Source: Muribaculaceae bacterium (GTDB lineage: Bacteria; Bacteroidota; Bacteroidia; Bacteroidales; Muribaculaceae). Taken from it: DNA of 64,000 nucleotides. The notes under the pieces were generated by a model. The model had not been told where the DNA came from and searched no databases. It was given only the letters and a program-made list of their open reading frames with translations. A program made the translations under genes and the position numbers. The number at the start of each line of letters is the position of its first letter. Within the stretch, counting starts at the first letter, position 1. This document shows, in pieces, positions 55,231 to 63,159 of this stretch. The stretch spans positions 46,740 to 110,739 of the forward strand of contig JAFLTT010000011.1 in the NCBI GenBank assembly GCA_022509165.1. Reading direction: 5' to 3'.

Positions 55231-55469
55231 TAATGCAAAGTTAATTATTCCCAAATCATTAAACAACTAACTTTGTGGTAATCTATATTTACTTAACGAG
55301 CAAATACAATACTAACATTAAAAGTTATAGGGTTTCTTATTTTCAGGTATAATTCAGGTATAAACTTTGTGAATATATTTGTAAATTATCTCTCAAAATT
55401 TCCTATTGGAAAATGTACCTACAATTAATATAGCGGGTACATGACAACAATGTTAGGCCTCAATCTACT
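55231..55469. other. AT-rich gap between the pseudogene and the defense operon
   Basis: About 240 bases of AT-rich sequence. It contains no ORF I accept and no clear terminator for the operon that ends at 55470. Confidence 0.6.
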
Positions 55470-56129
55470 TTAGACTTTTTCTATGATCAGTATATCTTGA
55501 ATGGAAATAGCATGGTGATAATCCGGATCATTAGAGAAATATTCATGTTTATAAATCTTATTTCTTCTATATATATCCAGTGATATTACCATATTCCAAT
55601 AGGATGTTCGGTTCCTCCCAAATCCCGGATCCAAACAGAAAATATTATACATCCCCTCTTGATCGAATTCATATCCGATAGCTACAACAGCATGCCCACC
55701 ACCCGTTTGATAATTTATTCCTAAGATTACGGGTAAATTATTATCTAATGTATTCTTAATTTCCTCAATTAGATTATTAGGTGATAACTTTTCAGATATT
55801 GATAAATAAGTAGATCTTAGTTTATTTTTGAATATATTTTCCACTTTCTTACCAACATCTGAAAGAAATAATCCTTCTCTTATAAGACCTCGTTTCACAA
55901 AAAATTCATTAAATAATTTTTCGATCTGAGGAGATTTCGGCACCCTATTTTCTAAATCACGTAGCTGTCGCTCTGAAACAATATTAAGGATTTCAAGAAC
56001 CATCATGCAGGAATAAGCTAAGCATGCACCATCTAAATTTCCTTGTGTTTTCAAAATAGGTTGATAGCCTCTGTTATAGACACAGGGCCCATTTGCAGTT
56101 AAACATAGACTGTCTATAATTTTAATCAT
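55470..56129 (-). CDS. C39-like papain-fold cysteine peptidase in the defense operon
   Basis: A 219-residue cytosolic protein (no signal peptide). It has the full set of a C39-like peptidase: oxyanion Gln29, catalytic Cys36 in G-A-C-L-A-Y-S, His146 in G-G-G-H-A-V-V-A-I-G-Y, and Asp167 in C-L-D-P-G. C39 peptidases classically cut Gly-Gly leader peptides when fused to ABC exporters; here it is free-standing with no ABC part. It begins 5 bases after the methyltransferase stop, so it is almost surely the third gene of that operon. Its substrate is unknown; cutting a partner or a phage protein is inference. The family call is moderate. Confidence 0.65.
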   Translation of the reverse strand: MIKIIDSLCLTANGPCVYNRGYQPILKTQGNLDGACLAYSCMMVLEILNIVSERQLRDLENRVPKSPQIEKLFNEFFVKRGLIREGLFLSDVGKKVENIFKNKLRSTYLSISEKLSPNNLIEEIKNTLDNNLPVILGINYQTGGGHAVVAIGYEFDQEGMYNIFCLDPGFGRNRTSYWNMVISLDIYRRNKIYKHEYFSNDPDYHHAISIQDILIIEKV

Positions 56130-56134
56130 AATAA

Positions 56135-59101
56135 TTAAATTTTAAAATTTTCGTATTCTTCACGAGAAATTGGAGTTTCGGAATCTATAATAAGAACTTC
56201 ATCGTAAGTTAAATTATAGAGATGATAGACAAGTTTATCTATCTGATTTTCGTAAATTCCAATGTCTGCATTCTGATTGATTCTTTTTATATCCAATATT
56301 TTTATCACAATTTGCTCTAACTCCTTTTGTAAAATATTATTCAATGTTGGGAACGGAATTAATTTTATATCTCCGATAGGGACATGATTTGTTTGATTAT
56401 AAAATTTGAAATAAAAATTGATCACCTTTGAATTAAGTATTGCGAGAGAAGCTTTAATTGAAATATCTGTATTCTTAGGAAGCAAATAATTTGCTGAGTG
56501 ACCTATAATTACATCTTTCAAAATAATAGCCTTTACACGCCTTTGTTGCATAGCATTAGCTACTTCTTGAAAAATTATTCTTTCATATTTTGTCACATCT
56601 TTATTTAATGCTTCCTTATCGCACCATTCATTTGAACCATAATGAACAAAAGGAGCGATTTGGTTACCCCGTATAAGAGGCAAGGAATTTATTTTTTGTT
56701 CGGTTCCCAAGAATGCTTTTTTAGTTGTTAAATTTATATCTCCCTGATTACCATTAAAATAATCTCCAATTTTACTTGTTGTTTCGTTGATTTTTTTAAT
56801 AGCTTTATTAGACCATCTAAATCTTAGCTTCGGATCCTGGTCAATTTCTTGAATTGTAACATTCATCATTTCGTTATGGACGATTAAAGTAAAGTCATTG
56901 AAGGCTTTTCCTTTAATCATAACCGTTACCGCTACTGCTTGGGTTACATTTTCAAAGACCTTATCTTGCTCACTATACAATATTACATTTTGTATTTGGG
57001 TATTATTTCGAAAATATTTTCTAAGATTTAAAGTATCATTCCCAGCTAAATAAGTATCCGGTGTAATATAAGAAAGTATTCCGTTATGTTTTAATATTGA
57101 AATACCTTTTTCAAAAAATAAATGGTACAAATTTCTTTTTCCTACACCAGTCACCTCATAAATTTTATCATATGTAGGTTTATTGGGATCCTCTTTAGAA
57201 ATAAGAACATATGGAGGATTACCGACAATGATATCAAACCCTCCATTTTCAAAAACATCAGTAAACCATGTGTGCCAAAGGAAGAAATCGGAATTGGCAG
57301 AAGGATCTTCTCCATTGGGGAGAGTTATTCCTTTAGCCAACAGTTGCCTCCGGACATTATTTATAATCTCATTAAATAGTCGGTCTCTTTCGGCATGATC
57401 TGAAGTTTTGTAGTATTGGCGTAATGCCTCAATCAAATTCTTTCTTTCAAAATTATCTGCATCCCAGATTCCTCGACTTTCCCCTTTTTTAAGTTTTAAT
57501 TTTGTAAGGTCGGAAAGGTCAATGCCATTGTAACTTTCAAGAAGCGAGTTGCCTTGCATAATCTTGAAATGCAAGTTAGGCAGAGGTATGGGCTCTTTTT
57601 CTTCCACTATCATAGCAAGCCAAAACCGAAGACGAGCAATATCGACAGCCCCTTTTTCAATATCTACACCATAAATATTCTGCTCCATTATATGGCGTTT
57701 CATCTTTGCGGTGTCTGTGTCAGTCTTCATCGCCACATATATCTTGGAAAGAAGATTGACTAACCCCATCGGAAATGCCCCGGAACCAATTGCCGGATCG
57801 CAAATCTTAACTTTTTGTAGTGTCTTACGAATCTCTAACTTATCTTTATCGGATAAATCTGTGGTATCCAATTTCTCTACCAGTAGTCTTATTTTTTCAT
57901 CCTTTATTTCCGGTAGGCCTCCAATGAGATATGAAATCAAAGATTCACGGCACATATAATCCACAATCTCTTTCGGAGTATAAAAGGCACCTTTGTCTTT
58001 ATTGTCTTCAAGAAGATTTTCAAAGATGCGTCCTAACATTTCCGGGTCAATACCGATTTCTGCATCATCGGTATCATTTTCATCTATAGTGAAATTATAA
58101 CTATCCAAGAAATCGAATAATCTCTTGAAATAATCAGCTGGTAAAACGCACGTTCTCTCATCAATTTCATCCCGGGCAAATAGACCTCCATTCAGGTAAG
58201 GGATATTCTCACTGCCGGGTAATGATTTAGCCTCTTTTGTGCGATTTGACTTCTCCTCATTCAATATCTCAAAAAACAACGGCTCCAACACTCCGTCAAG
58301 GAAATCATCTTTCTTATCGGAATCATAGAAAAGGTCGTGCATATATTGCTTGTTGCCGTTAAGCCAGCCTTTCCTCTGTAAGAAATATAGGAAAACTATT
58401 CGACCGAACATCTTTTTGATATAATCCCTAACAAGCTTATCGTTACCTTCAAAAGTAGTTTGAAATTGATGATTTGCTCTGCCTATTGGTCTCTCAACCC
58501 ATTTGCTACCTTCCTTAACATATCTCTTACCGGTTATATACTGAACAAAGTCAGCGTAAAGTTCCCGGTAATCATCAAAGAAATCATCACTAAGAGCATC
58601 TACGGAGAAGGTTTTTCTGATATTTTCAAAAGTAGGTTGTTGCTTTTGTAATTCATCAAATCGGTCAACTGGGGTCTTATAAAAGTTGTCATGTTCACCG
58701 AAAACGTATGTAAAGCGTTTAGGTGCCGTTGCTTCTTCCTTTATATCGCATATAAAAGACAGTCTCCATTCTTCTCCGTCGTCAAATACTACAAGGGCAG
58801 CTTCAAATTCTCCCCATTTTGGATTGACCCATTTCTTCAACAGATTTCTAAAACCTACCTTCTTATGAGCCACGGAACCGGAATTAATCTTATAATAAAA
58901 GAGGCCAATTCTGTAATTATCAGGAGTATCAATAGAACCCAAGAAATATCCTTCCTCTAAATCTTCATCTGATGTAAATTTTTCATAAACGCGGCGAACC
59001 TGTCCGGCTCCAAAGATATTTACAACTATGGATTTCCAGGCCTCCTGATTAAATCTGTTTTGGAAGATAGAGCGGAGTTGCTCTTTGTTATATTGTGCCA
59101 T
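56135..59101 (-). CDS. Eco57I-type class I adenine-specific DNA methyltransferase
   Basis: A 988-residue methyltransferase. An N-terminal region (~1-190) has E-A-A-L-V-V-F, W-R-L-S-F-I and P-K-R-F-T-Y-V-F-G, as in large Eco57I-like enzymes. The core has F-Y-T-P-K-E-I-V near 373 (motif X-like), D-P-A-I-G-S-G-A-F near 435 (SAM motif I) and G-N-P-P-Y near 627 (catalytic motif IV). A TaqI-like target-recognition domain follows (~760-930). It starts one base after the helicase stop. No certain PD-(D/E)xK nuclease is visible in its N-terminus, so cutting may come from the PLD-helicase. Likely modifies host DNA to mark self. Confidence 0.88.
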   Translation of the reverse strand: MAQYNKEQLRSIFQNRFNQEAWKSIVVNIFGAGQVRRVYEKFTSDEDLEEGYFLGSIDTPDNYRIGLFYYKINSGSVAHKKVGFRNLLKKWVNPKWGEFEAALVVFDDGEEWRLSFICDIKEEATAPKRFTYVFGEHDNFYKTPVDRFDELQKQQPTFENIRKTFSVDALSDDFFDDYRELYADFVQYITGKRYVKEGSKWVERPIGRANHQFQTTFEGNDKLVRDYIKKMFGRIVFLYFLQRKGWLNGNKQYMHDLFYDSDKKDDFLDGVLEPLFFEILNEEKSNRTKEAKSLPGSENIPYLNGGLFARDEIDERTCVLPADYFKRLFDFLDSYNFTIDENDTDDAEIGIDPEMLGRIFENLLEDNKDKGAFYTPKEIVDYMCRESLISYLIGGLPEIKDEKIRLLVEKLDTTDLSDKDKLEIRKTLQKVKICDPAIGSGAFPMGLVNLLSKIYVAMKTDTDTAKMKRHIMEQNIYGVDIEKGAVDIARLRFWLAMIVEEKEPIPLPNLHFKIMQGNSLLESYNGIDLSDLTKLKLKKGESRGIWDADNFERKNLIEALRQYYKTSDHAERDRLFNEIINNVRRQLLAKGITLPNGEDPSANSDFFLWHTWFTDVFENGGFDIIVGNPPYVLISKEDPNKPTYDKIYEVTGVGKRNLYHLFFEKGISILKHNGILSYITPDTYLAGNDTLNLRKYFRNNTQIQNVILYSEQDKVFENVTQAVAVTVMIKGKAFNDFTLIVHNEMMNVTIQEIDQDPKLRFRWSNKAIKKINETTSKIGDYFNGNQGDINLTTKKAFLGTEQKINSLPLIRGNQIAPFVHYGSNEWCDKEALNKDVTKYERIIFQEVANAMQQRRVKAIILKDVIIGHSANYLLPKNTDISIKASLAILNSKVINFYFKFYNQTNHVPIGDIKLIPFPTLNNILQKELEQIVIKILDIKRINQNADIGIYENQIDKLVYHLYNLTYDEVLIIDSETPISREEYENFKI

Positions 59102-59102
59102 A

Positions 59103-62100
59103 TCAAATGAAAGTTTCGGAGATTATGATTGATGGGGTGCCAAAATCGGTTTTGGCTGAGTCGGAGTTGGAAGCATTGTGATATTCTTCCACAAGTTCTG
59201 AGATACGGTTAGCAAGAATCCGACCTTCAGATTTTATCTTCAGTCGGTCATTCTTATATTCTTGCGACAGAGCCTTTAGTTTTCTTTGAAGTTGTGAATA
59301 AGTTCCCTCCTTTATATAATTCCTGAGAATACCGCAATCCTTTTTAAGGTTATCATCTTCGCAAACCTGCTCTATGGTACGAAGGAACTTATCGGCAATC
59401 TGGGCTGTCTTATCAAGATTGGTGTTTTTGATAGAATTGCTGTCGGTCTGTTCCATCAAGTCTTTCTTGAATTCCTCGACCGCATTACTAACTTGTGTGT
59501 AATGTTCTGTAGATTGATTAAATGGATGGGCTATTTCTTCGGGCTTGGCCTTAAGATAACCGACAGCAGAAAGGAAATCCATGACTTGGGGTTCCTTTGA
59601 ACCGGCCACTAAATAGAATTCGGTTTTTAATCGTGAAGAAACAAATACAACTGTGCAATTTGTTTGTCTTTGGGTGGCTTTTCTCATCACACGGCTCTTT
59701 AGTGGAAGTTTTTTGATGCGATGATACCAGTCCCTATTGGTATTGTATAAATGGCGAAGTTCTCGGAGCAAGGCTATTTTCTTATCTACAATATCCTTGA
59801 CCTTGGAATCAAAGAGATTGAACTCCTTTACAATCTCCTCCCGGGAATAAATCTGAGCGTCCTCACCAAATGCTGAATGGAATCCCTGTAACTTTATTAG
59901 AGCGTTCTTATAAAGCTGTATCTGTGCATCACCATCAGGCGACGGATAGAACATATAGTTATAAATATTGTCGGCAACCGATCCAATACGGTTTACACGT
60001 CCTATTCTTTGCATCAACCGGGATGCGTTCCACGGAGAATCATAATTTATTATGACATTGGAACGATGAAGGTTGACACCCTCAGCCAACACATCAGATG
60101 TAATTAGGATATTGTAATCGTTCTTCTGTTTATCGGCCTGGACATTGGCATCAAAGTTTGCTTTGACTGTGTTGAAAAGTCTGTCTCTATTTGAAGAGGA
60201 GATTTTCAGCACATCGGTTCTGCCGAGTTGATTTGTAAGGAAATCATATAGATAATTGACAGTATCTACACTTTCAGAGAATATTACTAATTTACCGGTG
60301 GGATTGATTTCCTTTGATAGAAATTCAGGTATAGAGACTGAGAATTTATCAAGTTTTGGGTCTTCGTTTATCTTTGACCATTCCTCATTTAGCTTTATAA
60401 GAAGGTCACGGTCACTATAAAGCATCTTGATGAAATTCTCATCAAAATCTTTTGCCTTATATAAGAAATCTTCCTTGGTATAACCTTTATTAAGGATATA
60501 GTCGGTGATTTCATCTAAATCCATTCCCTTAAACATCATATCCTTGACATTTAATTCGGGAGCGATTATAATCTTATCCTCTTCAAACATCAGAATCATA
60601 TCTTCGGTGATTCGAAGCAATGTTTTGAGAGATTTCTTGAAGGCATGGAAACTGCTTTCCAGCCTTTTTACCATGTGAACACGATAAATTCCGGCAAGAC
60701 TCTGCCCTATATGAACAGCGTTTTTATATTTCTCCCGAAGTTTCGGGTTGAGAAACTCCACGGCACGGTATCGGGCGTATGTCAAATGTTCTTCTTCCTG
60801 TTCATCAGTCAATGCGGTAAGAGTGGATATAAAACTTCGACTTAAAGCCCGAGTTAGTTCATATTCGAGTTCGTTAGGAGGAAGGATTTTTGGGAAAACA
60901 ATGCCCTGTTTTTTCAAATCCTCTTTATAATCGGGATCGTTGAGGATATTTGTTCGGGTTCGTCGGATAGTAACTTTATCAATTACCTTATTACGGATCT
61001 GGTCATAAATCCTGTCGACATCATGGCTGACAACCCGGCTGTCTCTTTCCCGCATCAACTTCTTGTATCCCATTATAAGAGGGGTAAAGAACTGCTTGAG
61101 ATTGGTCACTCCATCAATAGTAGCCCTTTGGGTATCTTGGAAAAGCTGAAGCTGATTTAGCAGATCTTCCGGACGGTTATTAAGTGGTGTTGCCGACAGC
61201 AACATCACTTTCTTGCGGAAAGATTTAAGTAAACCGGGATTAGTGCAAGGAGATTTACATATCTTCTGAAGCTCATTATACCGGTTGGAAGTATCAGAGC
61301 GAAACTGATGTGCTTCGTCCACTATTATAAGGTCGAAATCTTCTTTGTCATGGTAGTTGTCTTTCCCTTCAAGCACTTTTGAAAGACTTCCGTTTGTGAT
61401 GAATTGTGCCTTACGATAAATCCCGAAGAGTTTAAACGTGGCTTTCCAGTTGTCTTCGAGTGCAGGAGGATAGACCACAAGCACCTTTGTGTTCTTGCCG
61501 TTTGCTTCGATAAAACGCTTGGCAATCATCGTAGCAATCATCGTTTTGCCGAGACCCACGACATCAGAAAGGAATAATCCGTTATGCTGCATCAGCATCT
61601 GATAACCTTGTATAACGGCATCCTTTTGATATTTCAACTCCATAACTCCATCAGGAAGCTGGATGTTGAAGTCATCTTCTACCTGGTCTCCGAAGACTTC
61701 AATAAGGACTTTTATATAAATTTCGTATGGGGTCGGCTGATATTCGCTGAGGTAAGTTCCTTCTTTGGGCTTGTTGATATCATTAAGGGAAAGTGGTACG
61801 GCTTCATTCCAAAGAGTCTCAAATTCTTCATGGCAATAATGAACATCGTCATAGTCTTTCATTGCCACATTCAATTCATATCTTGGTGCTTTCCCGGTTC
61901 CAAGACCTGAATCTGATATGTTGGAAGATCCCATTATCACCCATCCGTCGGTATGTGGATTATGGGTTTCAGGCAGACATAAATAGAATTTTGCATGAAG
62001 ATTCTTGTAGGGATGAAGCCGGAGTTGCAATCTTCCATCGGCTAAATCCTGACATAATTGTAGGATTCCTTCCTCAACTTCCTTGGTGTAATTGGAATCG

Positions 62101-62390
62101 ATTATATCCTGTTTGAAGTGCTCGTTGAATAACTCTTTAGCTCTTTCCGGAGCCTCAAGCATTTCCCAACCGAGGTTATGTTTGCGGAAAATATCATCGG
62201 CATTGATACCAATCAGGATTCGTATATCTGAAATTTCTCCAAGTTCTTTACGGAGTTTGAAGTATCCTGAAGACCGGAAATAACCCACAACCGCAAGAAA
62301 TCTATTGAAATCATTCATGCCGTTGGCTATCCCTTTGAGTTTCTCAAAGAGAGTGTTAGAAGGAGTATTGTTGAAGAATTTGGTGCTCAT
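59103..62390 (-). CDS. PLD-nuclease / SNF2-type helicase of a restriction-like defense system
   Basis: From ATG 62390 the protein is 1,095 residues. A PLD nuclease domain lies at ~25-180 with H-A-K-F near 132 and G-S-S-N near 155 (one HKD motif). An SF2 (SNF2-like) helicase follows: G-L-G-K-T near 279, D-E-A-H near 358, S-A-T-P-L-N near 400, and motif VI Q-R-I-G-R-V-N-R near 870. Bacteroides homologues start M-S-T-K-F-F, which sets the start; the open frame to 62591 covers a leader. Combination with an Eco57I methyltransferase recalls DISARM (helicase, PLD protein and methylase), fused here. It probably moves along and cuts unmodified DNA. First gene of the operon. Confidence 0.85.
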   Translation of the reverse strand: MSTKFFNNTPSNTLFEKLKGIANGMNDFNRFLAVVGYFRSSGYFKLRKELGEISDIRILIGINADDIFRKHNLGWEMLEAPERAKELFNEHFKQDIIDSNYTKEVEEGILQLCQDLADGRLQLRLHPYKNLHAKFYLCLPETHNPHTDGWVIMGSSNISDSGLGTGKAPRYELNVAMKDYDDVHYCHEEFETLWNEAVPLSLNDINKPKEGTYLSEYQPTPYEIYIKVLIEVFGDQVEDDFNIQLPDGVMELKYQKDAVIQGYQMLMQHNGLFLSDVVGLGKTMIATMIAKRFIEANGKNTKVLVVYPPALEDNWKATFKLFGIYRKAQFITNGSLSKVLEGKDNYHDKEDFDLIIVDEAHQFRSDTSNRYNELQKICKSPCTNPGLLKSFRKKVMLLSATPLNNRPEDLLNQLQLFQDTQRATIDGVTNLKQFFTPLIMGYKKLMRERDSRVVSHDVDRIYDQIRNKVIDKVTIRRTRTNILNDPDYKEDLKKQGIVFPKILPPNELEYELTRALSRSFISTLTALTDEQEEEHLTYARYRAVEFLNPKLREKYKNAVHIGQSLAGIYRVHMVKRLESSFHAFKKSLKTLLRITEDMILMFEEDKIIIAPELNVKDMMFKGMDLDEITDYILNKGYTKEDFLYKAKDFDENFIKMLYSDRDLLIKLNEEWSKINEDPKLDKFSVSIPEFLSKEINPTGKLVIFSESVDTVNYLYDFLTNQLGRTDVLKISSSNRDRLFNTVKANFDANVQADKQKNDYNILITSDVLAEGVNLHRSNVIINYDSPWNASRLMQRIGRVNRIGSVADNIYNYMFYPSPDGDAQIQLYKNALIKLQGFHSAFGEDAQIYSREEIVKEFNLFDSKVKDIVDKKIALLRELRHLYNTNRDWYHRIKKLPLKSRVMRKATQRQTNCTVVFVSSRLKTEFYLVAGSKEPQVMDFLSAVGYLKAKPEEIAHPFNQSTEHYTQVSNAVEEFKKDLMEQTDSNSIKNTNLDKTAQIADKFLRTIEQVCEDDNLKKDCGILRNYIKEGTYSQLQRKLKALSQEYKNDRLKIKSEGRILANRISELVEEYHNASNSDSAKTDFGTPSIIISETFI

Positions 62391-62760
62391 TCGGTAGGCC
62401 GGTTGGCTCGTAAACTCCGAATGAGCCGATATAGAAATTAAGGTATTAAGACCATATAACAAGAAACGTGGAGCCTTAATCTGTTGCTCGCTCCACCATC
62501 TTTGGGTCTGGACTCCCTTGCCTGTAGAAACGAGCAACGCCAGCCCCACGCTGTGTATAAATGGACTAATCTGCACACCATAAAACGGCATGACGGTAGT
62601 GCATTACACACCCATAGGGCGTAACGTTGCCACTTTTTTCTGACAGGCTTTTGAATTGTCCAGATTCAAGATGGTCAGAACAAAAGCGCAAATTACGCCT
62701 TGCAATATGTCTGCCCACCCACTTACATATAATAATATATGCTTGGGCTGGCACTGCAAA
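62391..62760 (-). promoter_or_regulatory. Leader region of the defense operon with an inverted repeat
   Basis: No supported gene. On the minus strand it has mixed composition, less AT-rich than the flanks. It holds an 8-base inverted repeat, GTTGCTCG (62483-62490) and CGAGCAAC (62531-62538), with a 40-base loop. Its first 200 bases are open in frame with the helicase gene. That readthrough lacks any recognised domain and starts before the known helicase start. It may be a long 5' leader or an unknown RNA. Confidence 0.35.
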
Positions 62761-62768
62761 ATTACGAA

Positions 62769-62950
62769 TTATTTATTAGACTTTGCCTTTAAATCAGTAA
62801 TTCCCTCGTTGAAAAAATCTAAAGTTTCCTCTTTGCCCAACTGATCCGTGAGCTTTTCATAACCGAAAAGGGCTTCGGAAAGTTGAGGGTTCAGTCCTTG
62901 TACAATTGATTTATAAACTTCATCTTTGGGTTGGTTAATACTTTACTCAT
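62769..62950 (-). pseudogene. Small frameshifted gene of unknown function
   Basis: Minus strand ATG at 62950 reads M-S-K-V and soon stops; a one-base shift near there opens a frame I-N-Q-P-K-D-E-V-Y-K-S-I-V, then Q-L-S-E-A-L-F-G-Y-E-K-L, K-E-E-T-L-D-F-F-N-E-G-I and a TAA at 62771-62769. The ORF would be about 60 residues, helical and charged. The span is not a multiple of three, consistent with a single indel. I do not recognise the family. It lies upstream of the helicase on the same strand. Confidence 0.4.
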
Positions 62951-63014
62951 TGTATTTTCCTTAGCGCAATGAGGTATAACAGCCTTATTTGGTCTGTCTT
63001 TGGGTGAAAATGCT

Positions 63015-63098
63015 CTATTTCGCTTCACTCTTGTCAAATACTATTTCCTTGCCTAATGATACCTTCTTCCAATCCGGCTTATCACCATCCTTGCAAAC
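63015..63098 (-). pseudogene. Short C-terminal gene remnant
   Basis: A minus-strand frame with no start codon reads V-C-K-D-G-D-K-P-D-W-K-K-V-S-L-G-K-E-I and ends K-S-E-A-K-TAG at 63015. Composition looks protein-like rather than random, so it is probably the end of a lost small gene. The family is unknown. Confidence 0.3.
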
Positions 63099-63159
63099 TT
63101 AACATCCTTCTCTCATCTTTTCCCTTTAATTTCCAACCTTAAAAATCAATCATACCGTC

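Noticed and set aside
55236..55267. Promoter of the Bro-N/Fic pseudogene (GTTG, 20 bases, TAACTTTG on the minus strand)
   Set aside because: It fits the consensus but ends only 5 bases before the ATG, so it would give a leaderless mRNA; the gene is dead, so I left it out.
62566..62754. Minus-strand 62-codon ORF
   Set aside because: It lies in the leader, has no domain and no coding signal I trust.
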